From: Panonychus citri
Taxonomy: Eukaryota > Arthropoda > Arachnida > Trombidiformes > Tetranychidae
Direction: 5' to 3'
NCBI RefSeq assembly: GCF_014898815.1
Contig: NW_026515539.1
Location: 1,922,001 to 1,986,000 of the forward strand
Length of the DNA: 64,000 bases
A program made the translations under genes and the position numbers. Of the stretch, positions 1 through 12,800 are shown piece by piece; the first letter of the stretch is position 1, and each line of letters opens with the position of its first letter. Below the pieces are notes generated by a model that worked only from the letters and a program-made list of their open reading frames with translations, searched no databases and was not told where the DNA came from.

Positions 1-2709
1 GATACTAATGGAAGTTGAATATAATCACCATGAGAATTGTCACAAGGTATTCGGTTCTAGCAGTGATATGATCAATCATTATAAGTTCAATTGTACAACT
101 TGATATTCAAGAAAGGGGAAAGAAACAGTTCATGAAAATCTATTCACATGTAACTCAGAAATAAAGTTAAAGTTACCATTCACTCAATCAATTTCAAATA
201 TTAGTACAACAGAATGAGAAAAAGATATAAATGGAACTATCAAAATGAGATGATTGTTTTGAAAACTAAATAGAAAATTCTGTTTGCTGTGATAGGCGGC
301 AGTTATTTTGATAAAATTTCAAAGTTCTAAAGTCCTAACATTTTGACTGAAAATATTAAAGATTCACGGAAACTCTTACTTATTTTCTCGTATTCAGGAT
401 GTCTTAAATTGAATTTCATCCATGTATGATTGACTGGTGAAGAGTAGGAAACATAAACTTGTAATCCCGATTATTTGGATCATTCAATGATTTCAACGCC
501 AATTTAATTTCAGGCACATTTAAGTTTCTCTGAATTTTCTTTGAAACTACTTCACTTTAGGTTAACTACCATAATTTTCATCTCTTTTTAATTTTCCTTA
601 AATATGGTTAGATTGGCAAGAGAACTAAATTCTCTTTCTTTTTTTCTGTCTATTTAACCTTCTTTTTAATTGTTTAAAAAGCCAAAGGTTTATCTTATTA
701 TCATTCAATTTGCTTCATTAATCTAATCAAAAAACTAATTCTCGTAATCTTAGTGACTTATGATTAACTTTTTATCTCTCTACTTCTTATCATTAGCATG
801 ATTTAATTTAATTGCTTATTTTTCCCTTTTGTTTTGAAATCTCTGATTTCCCCTTTTAAAAGCTCTTGCTAATTGCTACAACAAGCAAAACCAATTCTTA
901 CTCTGGTTTTCGCGATTTCGATTTTCTCAATATACTATTAAACTACTAAATGTGTAAAACGAATATTTCAGTTTCGCTTAGTAAAAGTTCCAATTCTCTG
1001 ACTTGTTAGTTCTAATCATTGTTCAGTAAGTTATCAGCTAATAATAACAAAGATTTAGTGGTGGATAAGATGTGATCTTGTATCGAGCCTGGCGTGGTGG
1101 ATCACATCTTCGGGCCTCGTGTCAATCCAATTGAAACCTGAATTCTATTATTAATATAGTGTGAATAATCTCGTCTCATCAATCTGATCCACACTGATAT
1201 TCTATGACAGAACAAGGTAACTAATTCGATAATAAATTATAAGGTCAATGAGTTAAAACGTTGTTCAGAATTAACTCGCAGATCGCATGCTGGTTAATGA
1301 TACAATTATGTAGTTTAATAAGTTATATAAATTACAAAAATATAAAGAAAATTCAAGATTTTAATTCTATGATAATTAACTCTGTATCCTCCTACATTTA
1401 ATTCTAGTCACTATTAACTGTTTATCAAAGTTGAATGTTGGTCGATTGGTTTAATTGTTGCTTTTAATTGTGATAAAAAATCAATGAAGTTAATTAATCA
1501 TTAATTAAGGTTGATGCTGTTCTCAAATTAAATATTATGCTTGGAATTAATTGGATTGTGTTTACTAAATTGGTTTCATATTCTGTAGCAATTTTGGAAA
1601 AAAAATCTCTATGGTGAGAAAATTCTGATTGTTCATATTTCAGTTCTCCCTGCTGATCATATCCAATTAATATTAATATACATTCCTGTATCTTATTGAT
1701 TTGAACAATTTAATGATAGATAAACTAATGCAAATCCAGTCATTAAATTTTGAACTACTTTCATGTATTTATTGATAACATTGGCTCATTGTATCCAATT
1801 AATGATAATAAATTGCTCTGATTCATTAACTTACCGAAAAGATTTACTTGATTGACCATTAAAAACAAGAATAGGGGAAAAGGAGAAACATTAACTTAAT
1901 GGCAATATGAACATAAACCTTGTGATTTACTTGGAAATAGATAAACAAGATTAATTTGTTCACTAGCATAAACAGGAAATTGTACAAGCAATGATAATAA
2001 AAAATTCTGATAACAATTAAACTACTTGATATATTAAGGATTCTCATAATCTTCTAATCCGTTATCTACCAATCTGTTGATTCAGTGACAAAATGATACA
2101 AAGTATTCAAGATAAACGTAAAAGACTATTAAACTTATCATGAGAAGTAAAAAGAAAGTCTTAATAACAATAGAGATGAATGTTCATCATCTTCATCGAT
2201 CTCAATTCATATAATGATTGGTATGAGTGTCAAGAGATTTTGTCATTTTCTGATCATCTCAATTGATGCTGATTGATATTCAGGTAATGTCGAGAAATCG
2301 AATAAGATAAATTGAATCTCTGAGTATTAATATAATGAAACTGAATTGATTAAAGAATTAGAAAGAAGGGAAGAAAGAAAGAGAGATGGAGAGAAAGTTT
2401 TAAATCAAAGTTATCAATTAAATGGAAATTGATTGAAGATGATTGAAACTTTACTTGTCTCTTTATGGTTCAGTAAATTTCCATTGAAACTTATTCCAAA
2501 CTATACCCTAGATAATGCATGGTGATAAAACAGGACACATGGTGTTTGATGATGTCGTTGAGAATTATTCTCAGCGGAAAAATCACATTGGAAGGGAAAA
2601 GTTGCAATTCATAAGCGAGTTATAACTCAATTTCAATGGTAAATTACATGAAGTTCAATCTGATACCATGAAAAGTCAAGATTTCATGGTAATTGAGGTG
2701 AATACTTAC
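1..2709. other. Gene-free stretch left of the GPCR exon
   Basis: I see no supportable coding exon here on either strand. The remaining exons of the minus-strand GPCR at 2710-3199 should lie to the left, but no segment here encodes a recognisable third to seventh helix, so they are probably outside the window. The stretch is very AT-rich. The only compositional outlier is a GC-richer patch at about 1060-1140 that contains an 11-bp inverted repeat. Confidence 0.6.
1067..1110. repeat. Perfect 11-bp inverted repeat in a GC-rich patch
   Basis: The arms AAGATGTGATC (1067-1077) and GATCACATCTT (1100-1110) are exact reverse complements around a 22-nt spacer. The patch is much richer in G and C than its surroundings. 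It has a TGGCGTGGTGG run resembling a polymerase III A box, but no convincing B box follows, so I do not call a tRNA or SINE. Confidence 0.5.
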
Positions 2710-3199
2710 TTTGAGTGAAAGCATTTAATTTACAGACAATTGGGCCGAGTACGAAGAGCGGATAAGTTAAATTGTTAATGAGAAAAACAATCATACAGAA
2801 TATGGAGATGAACAGATCGGCGATCGCAAGATTTGAAAGGTAGATGTGAATAGTGTGGCGAATTGACCTGTTAAAAGTTGAAGAAAAAAGAACTCCAATG
2901 TTACCGATCACCGAAACAATAATAACCAACAGAGAGAAAATTATTTTACAATAATCCTTAAAATTGAATTGCTTAAAGTATCCATGGGGTCGTTCATAAT
3001 CATACGAGGTAAAGTTAAATTGACTTATATCAATTGGTGGGTCACAAGTTCGAGAAGAGGTTAAACCCTCCTCAATATAACTTTCCAGCATTTCGAGTGG
3101 TTTCAAGCCCGGTGAAGACATCGAAGTTGGTTGGAAGTCGATTGTTGTTGGATTTATTAATATACTCTGATAACTCAATCTAAATGTGATATGATACAA
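2710..3199 (-). CDS. Rhodopsin-class GPCR, first coding exon (TM1 to start of TM3)
   Basis: This exon encodes an extracellular N-terminus followed by helices 1 and 2 and the start of helix 3 of a class A receptor. TM1 carries the family motif GN (SVIGNIGVL). TM2 has SNLAIADLF, with the LAxAD core and its conserved Asp. The conserved TM3 cysteine follows in PIVCKLNAFTQ. An NFTS glycosylation site precedes TM1. The frame is cut after the codon for Q plus one base by a consensus donor, GTAAGT (at 2709-2704). The rest of the receptor lies to the left and is not visible. The layout suggests a peptide-type receptor, but the Trp-x-Phe-Gly usually found in the first extracellular loop is absent, so I do not assign a ligand. 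The start is uncertain: M at 3199, or the internal MSSPG at about 3121. An acceptor-like TTATCAG just inside the 5' end leaves an upstream exon possible. Confidence 0.75.
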
Positions 3200-3920
3200 A
3201 GTAAACTTTTCATTTACTTAAACACTTTCATTTTTAAAAATTATGGCCACAAATTAATAACCAAACTCAATATTAAATGTAAATTTAATTTTAAAACTTT
3301 TCTTTTGATGATAAAACGTAATTTTGATTATTAGTGTTGCTTGAAGTTGAGAATTATAATTAACTGTAAGTATATTTGGTATTCCAGTCACATTTTTAAC
3401 CATTCGTACTCTGATGCTCGAGGATTATGTTGAGATGGTGTTTCAATCAATACTTTAACTTGATTGTAAATTAATTAGCTTTAGACTCATATGATGATGA
3501 GATTATAGTGTACTTTTAATGAGCAATGTAAATGATTAAAGGAAAGATTAGTCTCAAGTTATAAATTTAATCTTAATCTTCAATGTTTGGATTGTATTGG
3601 GAAACTTTTCGCAATCAAATAGGTGGATCACTTGTTATAAACGTGACGTATAATACGTAAACTTTTAGTTTGTAACGAAAAACATATTGAAATATTATCT
3701 TTCTGTTGATGACATGAAAATACTTTGTAGATATAAAAATTTCGTTGAGATGAAGGATAAACCAGAAAGAAAGAAAAAAAGTGATTCAAGAAATTCTGTG
3801 AGTCAGATTAAGTGAGCATTGGGTGTATGTGGCTAAGTTAACTCTCGAATTCAGTGCAACTGCGTCGATTATAATGATGATGGAGAATAAAGATGAATAA
3901 CAAAAAGAAAGGATGCGGAA

Positions 3921-3944
3921 GAGAGAGAGAGAGAGAGAGAGAGA
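3921..3944. repeat. (GA)12 microsatellite
   Basis: Twelve uninterrupted GA units. Confidence 0.95.
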
Positions 3945-5874
3945 ATAGACTAGTTGTAGAAAAAAAGAAAAATAATATTTCTGATAATGAAGATCATCAT
4001 TATGATGGAGATAAAGATGAAGAGACTTAAAAGTCATTATAACGATGACAGTGAGAGTTTGGGATAATTTTTTTCATATTTCATCAGATTTTATAGATTT
4101 GATAGTTTCGAGTAAATTTGAGACATGATGTGTTATCCTAATTCTGATTTGGAGGAGGAAAAATATCATGAAAGATAAAAAAGTTCCATAGAGATAAAAT
4201 TCTCCTGGATAACTATTCCACCTCAATCTTTGGTAATATATTGAGAAACAGTTTTGACTTTTTTGCCTTTAAATTTTTTTTGCTACCAAATGAGTGATAT
4301 AAACATCATAAGTACAAAAAAAGCAACAATTAATCATGAGAACTTACAAAAACCCATGTAATACAAATCATATGTTATCATGAGAATCCAATGGAATCGT
4401 AATGATAAACTGAGTGATAGCAAATCAAAATAACTATGATAAAGTATCTTGATAAATTCTTATTACTACTTAAATATTAATCCAAAAGCTATTTATATCA
4501 ACTTAGATAAAGGTAATCATATTTCCATGGCAGATTCATGGTCAACGAAAATTCTGACTGAACCGTTTGAATGAAATTAGAATGATAATTTAACGCTTTT
4601 AATTAATGTTTATTTGCTTTTATTGGTTAATATTTTTACAATGCTGTTGATAGATCAGTAATCAGAATCCAATTCCGTCTCGGCTCCAGGGAATGATTTA
4701 AGGTGATTTTGTGATTTGTGTCGATAGATTGAAACTAAATAATAAATGTAAAGAAAATGAAAAATTAATAATAATTGTGTTTCTTTTAACAATTTGAATA
4801 ACAATTTAATGTGAGTTCTTATTAAATTTGAGCAGAGAAAATGAATCAAATAGATGATATTTTTGTATTTCGAATCCTAATCTCTTTGTTTCTGATTTAC
4901 GAATAATAATCACATGAAAAGAAGAATTGAAACAAAGTCAAAGAAAAGTTTTCCATCTTTGTTACGAAGTTTTTGTTTTCTCTTCAGATAAAATTTCGAA
5001 TAGCAAAAATGTTCTAATATAAATGACTTGGTAAATGATAATATTCTAATGTAATTCTCTTTTTTTTTGTTCTGTCAAGTTTTTATTATGTAAATTGTGA
5101 ATTTTGAAGGAAATTTTCATTGTCTTTCAATGATAATTTAATTGGCCATTAAATTGTCTTCTTCTTTACCAATGTATTTAGAAGATAATCAAATTTTCTC
5201 AATTGGCTCATATATTGGAACTGGAAACATTTTCATTGATCAAATGAAACAACATTGAAACATTTAGATTTTGTTATTCGTATTAACCGGAAGAATCAAA
5301 TTGATGATAAATTGTTGTATCAAAGTCGTCAAATGAATACTGAATGCTATAAATATATTATGTATTAAGATGACATAATTGTCTTTCCTAATGAAAATGC
5401 TACTCTTTTGACAAGGGACAGTAAATTTGAAAAATGGATTCTTTTAATGGTTAACATCATTAACAAAAGCATTTAGTCCACCCATTTTCGTATAAGGATT
5501 CATATATTTATACAATAATACATGGTGCACTTTGCCTATTCACAAATTAAAAGGCACATGTATTAACATTTACTTTAGTTGATTCTAGCATTTAACAGTT
5601 CTAAAGTTTACCATCAAAATATTTTACATGTAATGATAATGGTTGACTTTTCAATTTGCTAATGATTATGATGAAATTTATTATTTATCAAATTCTCTTG
5701 AATTAATATGATCTTTGGCGTAAATTGGCTGAGCTTCCGGTAACGAAACCAGGAAGTGAAACAGAAAATACAAGAAAAAAGTAAGAAAATGTTTCAACCT
5801 CGAGTTAATAGTACTTAGTTAAATATATTCTAATACCTCCTTGAGGAATAAAAAACAGTACTGTAGATAGTGAT

Positions 5875-5898
5875 AGAGAGAGAGAGAGAGAGAGAGAA
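5875..5898. repeat. (AG)n microsatellite
   Basis: About twelve uninterrupted AG units, following a short GATAG leader. Confidence 0.9.
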
Positions 5899-5960
5899 AT
5901 TCCCCTTAGAGTTTCATGATTAATTAATCGTCGATCGATAATTAATAGCAACAGTAAACA

Positions 5961-6008
5961 GAGTATCAGTGTATTCAATGAACTAGTTCATTACACACTA
6001 TGATACTC
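5961..6008. repeat. Imperfect hairpin, 23-nt arms with a 2-nt loop
   Basis: The left arm starts GAGTATCA and ends AATGAAC. The right arm starts GTTCATT and ends TGATACTC. The outer 8 bp and inner 7 bp pair exactly, with a mismatched or bulged segment between them. The loop is only 2 nt, so it is shorter than a usual animal pre-miRNA. It may be a small transposon footprint or a cruciform. Confidence 0.5.
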
Positions 6009-6819
6009 AGTGAAAAAGCGAAATAATCGTTAAATTGAGGCGAAAATATGAAGATATTCATCATCCATATTTCACCATATTCAATGTTACCTGAAGACAT
6101 TTCATCATTTGCCAAGATGATTATTATTTTCTTCACGAATATAACCTAGAAATGAATATGTTAACTTGTAAAATCTTAACCAAGCATCACTTTTATAACA
6201 ATTATGAGCCAAATGTTCACGATGATAAAATATAAACTTGCTATTCTATTCTACTTGATATTTTCTAGTGATGATCATGACAGAAAAAAATCCTCTGATA
6301 ATACTTGTAATACTCATTGAGGATCTTCTCACTTCAATTTCTCAGATTGAATGGGAAATCCTCTCAAAGGTGAAAACGTAAATGACAGAAACTACTTGTT
6401 CTTATTATTTTTGTATATAATTTTCTCTCTGAAGACTTTTCCGCCACTCAAATTGACAAAGTTTCTTTTAATCATCGCTATTTTACTCTATTAAACTTTT
6501 GTTTTTTTTTTCGAAAAGAAAAAATTATCCAAACTAATCTGCTACTGTTCCGTTTTCACATTCAACATATGATACATTTTCTCTTCCATATCTTTCTAAA
6601 CTGAAGAGATATTTCATTCACTAGGGTGCTGAGAATTATTATATTTCCATCATCCCAGCATGTAGGCGTTATACTTATTCCTGTGGAAGTTGAGTTAAAA
6701 TGGAAACCATTATACTTTCGTATAGCTAATTGACTAATACTATCGTTATATGCTTCTATTAGTTGTAGCTAACAAATTACTGTTTCAATCGCGATTCTCT
6801 TATGACTAACAGCGGGTAC

Positions 6820-7022
6820 TCATTTTCCAGTTTGCAAATCTTTCATTACATAGCTTGAGATGAGAAATAATATTCTGCTATATGTTTGATTATAAATGCT
6901 TATTGCAATTAATTTAAAAAAAGATTGTTCTTTAACTTGATGTGGCTGTTTACTTGCAATTTTATCTTCGAGTAAATTGAATGAACATGAATTTGTGCTT
7001 TTTTTTGAATGAAATTTACACC
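6820..7022 (-). CDS. Possible terminal exon of the secreted Ser-rich protein gene
   Basis: This is inferred only. A pyrimidine-rich acceptor (CCATTGCCTTTAG) is followed by a 67-codon open frame ending in TGA at 6820. Its phase fits the phase-1 donor of the exon ending at 7912. The joined protein would gain about 66 residues with two cysteines and a moderately hydrophobic segment. No homology supports it, and an open frame of this length is common in such AT-rich DNA. The true last exon may be elsewhere. Confidence 0.22.
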
Positions 7023-7911
7023 CTAAAGGCAATGGAAAACATATGAAAAAGCTCATGATGAGGGTCATACTGATGATTAAGAATCTGGAGTCCTCTTTGC
7101 CCTCATCTACCTTTCATGGCCAGTAGTAAAAGTCTCCGGGTTATTATTATTACATTGGACTTCCTGTTTCTTGTCATCTTTACCAAATATTGATTTGAAG
7201 TTCCAGCTCAAGATAGTCAAGTCTCCATCGGAAATATCAAATATTAACTAGACAAATAACTATTAAGGTTTACTCAATATTCTGCGTCTATCATGAGTAT
7301 TAAACTGCTTCTCAATTAAATTCACAGTCGACCAAATCGTTATAATGGTAAAAGATTTACAATGAGCCTCATCTGATTTACATTGATCACGATTCTAATC
7401 ATTTGCTTTGCAATTAGAAGCTGTGCTAATTGTAATAATAATAAAATCTCCAACCAGCTAATTATTCAGATAGATACCATGATTCTAATTACCATGATCT
7501 CTATTGGTACAACTGTTTAATCAATTAAATTGTCTCATTAATAATATTAAGGTTGTAATTATTTCACAAGTCAATTCTCATTAGACACTATTTGACAATC
7601 GGGTTTCCTTTGGTTTTAACGTTTGAATTAACCGATAACATTCAATGAATATCATATAACTCCCAATGTGTGATAATTGGATTCTGATTAATTACAATAA
7701 ATTATATAATCAAAAAAACTAAATCTTTTCGACTAATCACTTGACAATAAAACAATTGCAAAATAGACCTGTCATGATCACTCATGCTGTTAGAATTAAA
7801 TCAATTGTCAACAATAATCATTAGAATAATTACTGAATGTTATTGAAATCAGAGTGAATTAAATTGATTATCTTTCTAATTATATTCGAACCAATCATGA
7901 ACTTTGCTCAC

Positions 7912-9829
7912 CTTTAATCGTCTTTGAACTATGAACTCCTGATGATAATTTAGTATATTGATCAGGATTTACATCAGAGAACTGAAAATTCTGAGCTGGA
8001 TCAGTACAGTTCTTTGTCATGTACATAGTTAAAAGATGCTTCCCTGTTGAACCAACTGCAACTGGAACTGAACCTCTTCGAGTTCGTATTAGCTTGACAA
8101 TCTTCTTGGGTCTAGCTCCTGGTATTTCGGTGATCTGTTTAACTATCGTTCGGCAATTGTCAAAAGGAGTTGTATCTGTGGCTACGTTTGTACTCTCCGA
8201 TAGCAGTTGAGAGTAAGTTGGAGAGGATGATGTTGATGTTGATGGTGATGGTTCTTTGGTGAAAAAATCACTGGCCAGTTGATGTCGTTTTCTTGCTCTC
8301 GAGGAAGATAATAAATGTAAAGGGGATGAAGTTGTCGATGTGCTACTTGTAAAATCTGATAGAATGTCGTTCCAGGTCTTACGTTTAAGGAATGAGCTTC
8401 GATCTCGAGGTTTATCTTCATAGTTTATGGATGAAAAAGACGACGAAAGAGGTGAACGAGGATGTTGTAAGAAACCAAAGTGTGTTGGAGACTCGGTAAA
8501 TTCTGAACTCGGAACAGTTAATGGTGATGATGTTTTAACTTCAGATAAAGATGATCTAATGTTGGAATTATTATCAACATCTAAAAGCTTAAGGTTGTAT
8601 GGAATTCTTTCAGTTACTGTTGCTTTTGTTAACATTTGAACACTAGAACTTCCTCTTCCTCTTGCAGGAGATTCATATTGATCATCCTCCCAGAACTTTG
8701 GTTCACTTTTGGTCACTGACTCTGCAAAAGTAAAAACATTAATAGAAAAAGAAAGAAAATAAAACTGAGAGATATTAATTATTGTCCGATATTTGAAGAT
8801 TCTTATTTGTATTTGTCATCTTTGTGCTAATATTGAACAAGATGCAATTATTATTCTGATAAGTGAACTTGGATTATTTGAGAAACTGTTTCATCTCTTA
8901 CAGTAATCTGGAATCAACTGACCATTGCCAGGAGTGACCAATTTATATAAATAGGGTATTCATTTCCTTTATTAATTTCCTTAGACTCTGACTTCCCTTT
9001 AGGTGAACAATACATTACCATTTATATTTCATCAATGGTTGACCTTATCTCACTATTGTTCATCTATTATAAGAATAGTGAATCAAGTGAAAAACTAGTG
9101 ATAATTATAACCCAGTAAACTGCTAATCTTTGCACTGAAAAGTGAGTGTCTATCACTGAGAACATAATTACAGATTCAGGGTAAATATAAAGTGATAATT
9201 GCAGTAATTTGCACAGTATTGTGTCACAAATGGTTGATTATCCAGATTATTTCAATAAAAACGTCAATTGAGTTTTCTCATTATGAGAGAGAGAGAGAGA
9301 GAGAAATGATATTTGGTACATTGTAATACATTTCATATCCACGATATCAAGTAAAACAGTTGAATTGCAAATGATTCTGATTTCAGTCTAACTTTAGTTA
9401 TTTGTATTTATAGTTGATGATCACCTTACCTGTCAGAAAAAACCTTTTATTAAATTTAGGAACAAACTTTGGGTATCTTGGAACTGCTGGAAGGGATGAG
9501 ATGAATTTCAAGTAAATCTTCTCGTATCTATTATCTGAATCAGTTAGTAAATTTGATTTCTGGCCATTTACTATTAATGCGCTTAATTGAGGATTAAAGT
9601 TATCATCTGATGTTGATAGATGTTGATTGATTGAGCTTACTGGTGATGTTTCATCAGTTTCAACCCAAAATCGACGAAGATGGTTGTAGTTATTACCGTG
9701 AGCTTGTAAGCTTGATGATGGCTTAGCAAACGATATGCAAGATATGAAGTTATTATTTAGAAAACAGCAACCAATCAATAATAATAACAGACAACGAAAA
9801 GATTGTATCTGTTGATGGAAATAATTCAA
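7912..9829 (-). CDS. Ser/Thr-rich secreted protein of unknown function (exons 9829-9430 and 8721-7912)
   Basis: I do not recognise this gene. Exon 1 (9829-9430) starts with ATG and a clear signal peptide: a short polar N-terminus, then a Leu-rich core ending LLLLLIGCCFL and small residues by about residue 32. It ends at the donor G|GTAAGG. Exon 2 (8721-7912) begins after a TTTTGCAG acceptor and is in phase (1 to 1), completing a Glu codon. It ends at the donor AAAG|GTGAGC, so at least one more exon follows. The visible product is about 403 residues. Its middle (roughly residues 190-320) is low-complexity Ser/Thr/Pro. Near the C-terminal side there is a basic, less repetitive stretch (ARPKKIVKLIRTRRG, about 340-355) with paired basic residues that could be convertase sites. 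The matched splice phases and signal peptide make it a real gene. A matrix or cuticle-associated protein or a precursor are both possible; neither is shown. Confidence 0.6.
9285..9304. repeat. (GA)10 microsatellite inside an intron
   Basis: Ten GA units inside the intron (8722-9429) of the secreted Ser-rich protein gene. Confidence 0.9.
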
Positions 9830-12800
9830 TCCAATCTGTGGGATGAAAGAATCAATAGAATTGTAAATATTTGTAGAAAAATTAATTAACCAGAGGTAAA
9901 AATTATGGAAAAAGTTATGAAAATGTTATTACAATTATAAAGGATGAAAATTCTTTGGATAGATTATAGACTGTTGAACAATGTGAATATGATTCGAAAT
10001 TGAATTTTCTAAATTCAATGTTTGATCTGAAATCGGTTTTGTTTGTTTTTTCTTCCATGAAAAAAAAACAATCGATCTCATAGACTTTGAACATTTATTC
10101 TGTTCAGTTGGTTAGCGAACTGAATGAAGGTTCAGTAGAGATTATGTTCTTGACTTTTTGGTAACATTTGAATTGTCGATAAGTGAGTTGTGAGAATTGT
10201 GAGATTTACCATGAAATCTCAGGTAAGAACTATGCTCATCTTATCGGATTAATGGATTTGTATTACATTGATTTTATCATTGGTTTTCGTTTTCTCATTA
10301 ATAATCGTCAATACTTTTTTTCAGAATCAACAATTTTATCGATGTAAGAAATAATCACGAATTGACTTGAATTGTTCTGATTAGAATCAACAAGTTATCT
10401 TTTCATTATCTTCCCTATTATCCCAAGAGATTAGTATTAAGATTCAAAGACTGAATTTTCATCTTGATACAATGTAATGTAATGGTAAACAATAGAATGA
10501 GGAAAGTTCATCTCATGGAAAAAGGATATTACCTGCATCATATCAATAGCACATTTCGTCCATCTTTTTCAATTATCCATAAACAGAGTTCTTTATGAGT
10601 ATTCAGTCAAGCATTTTACCTGCATCAGACTTATTAGATAGCCATCATGTATACACAATGAACATGAGCTTATCCTGGGTAACAAAGGACAAACAATCCA
10701 AGTGCGACTGATGATTTAACGAAAGATAAAGTTTCAAACTCAGAGGATTTTTTTGTCTATCAGTTTTATCAATATTGCAAAATTAACCAAAAGGTCATTC
10801 GATTGTTAAGAATCAAATTTCATCATGTATCATATCCTGAATTGAGACGAAAATATTTATTTCTTTTTTTTTCACTTTCTATTTTGAACTTTTTTCCTTC
10901 CAATAATTTCCCATTGAAAGTACATTCTCATCATGATTTCAAATACAATTTGAAACCTTCAGCATTCAGACTCATCTTGTAAATACAGTTCACTGATGAA
11001 CTTATTCTGATTAATTCTGATCTGCTATTTAAGTCTATTACATCTGATAATTTTTCAGTTACAATTAAGAAGAATTTGAATAAATTATTAATATATAATA
11101 GATAACTAGTAAGTATCTATTAGTTGCCTCGAGATTTTTCCAGAAAATTGCTTTTGTAATCTGAGCAATAGAATTTGTTTTGATACAAATTATACTGAAT
11201 AAAATGATTACATAAAAAGATAACTGAATCCTCATATTTCCAAAATGATTCAGTTTGTTTTTCGGGTTTAAATATGATTATGTTTACAAGTTTATTCTTT
11301 CCAATAACAATAATAATTTGAATGATTACTTTTGAAAAGTTGAACAAAACTCACCAAGAAAAACAATCTATTAATAATATTCAGTTTTATCGTTCAATAT
11401 TAATCTGTTATACAGTTGATAAAAATTCCAACAGGAATAATATATACATTTGATTGATCTAATTTGATATTTTCCATATGGATACAATTATTCTCAACAT
11501 TCCCATTGGCAGAACTTTTTGTTCATCAACAGTTTAAACGATATATTTTTTCATTTGTTTCTGTTATTGTCATGGAAATGAGAGAGAAACTGTTTCATCA
11601 ACTTCTCAATCAAACTTGTCATTGATGCTGTTAATGTGTAGACATTTGCTACTTTATCATTAATAAGAATTGAATATTTATCGTTTTGTGATTCTTTCAT
11701 ATATACTAGTATATAAAATAAAGCCTCGAATTTGAAAGAAAAGTAAACTTGGCCATCACTTCCTCGACTATTGATTTACTCAAACTCGATTAATAGAAAC
11801 TCAATTTCGAAGGTAAAAAGAAAAGTTCTACAAAATAATCATAACCAATATTAGCTACAGAATAACAAAAAGTTTCAAATGTATAAATATTTTGATAAGA
11901 TTCCGTTCAAGTGATGATCGAAACACTAATTCAAATAGGAGATATTTAAGTTTCCAATATATATTATTACCTGTAAAGAAAAAGTTTAATCTTATTTCTG
12001 GTTGATGAAATGAATCCCCTGAAGCTTATCATGAAAATAATAAGATATTATCGCTACTTGCTACACGAATACACTTAATAACATACAACTAGCTTGTCAT
12101 TAATAAATATTTACATTCTTTAATCATGTAATCACTTAACCAAGTATATTAATATCCAACTAATAATAACAATAAATTATCATGATTAACTTGAGTACTT
12201 TTATCTGAAAATTACTCAGCCCATAAATATAATAAAACTCATTTTCATGATAAAAGCTAAACGATAATCATCAATCTGATTGTTGATAAATATCTTATGA
12301 GAATCAGAGACAATGACAGTTTCTGTCTATTATCAATACTACTAACATGATAAGTTAGTGTTGAGAATTCATGATTTAGTGAATAACTTTCTCGATTATT
12401 GGAAAAAGATTCTTGATCTGGATTCTGATATTTCTTCCTCTCTCATCTTCTTATTCAACCTCTTTTTTTTTACCTGAATATCATATTAATAACCTTAATT
12501 GTTACTTATCTTCTAAGGTCAATGTTGTTCATTGTTTTTATCATCTTCTTAATAATAGGTTGACATTTTTATTGTCAATTCTTTTCATTAAGTTACCATG
12601 ACTACGCTTGTTGAATCCTTTGATTTGACGATGTCCATTGAAATAGTTTTACTTGTTTACACGAGAAAGTTAATTGTGATTACATGATGATGATGATGAT
12701 CAACATCATTAGTATCATGGGTCAGTGATCATTAACTGTAAACTATTTGTGAATCAATTGATAAATTGGAACCGCAAAGGTCATTTGGAAACAATTGAGT

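Larger units (their letters stand above)
3200..6819. other. Gene-free stretch with GA microsatellites and a hairpin
   Basis: No coding exon can be supported. The stretch holds (GA)12 at 3921-3944, (GA)n at about 5875-5898 and an imperfect 48-nt hairpin at 5961-6008. The short frames present are no longer than expected by chance in DNA this AT-rich. Confidence 0.5.

Noticed and set aside
2710..9829. The secreted-protein exons and the GPCR exon as one gene
   Set aside because: Both are on the minus strand, but the acceptor-like site at the GPCR exon (TTATCAG) is phase 0 and does not fit the phase-1 donor at 7912. The GPCR exon also has its own start codons.
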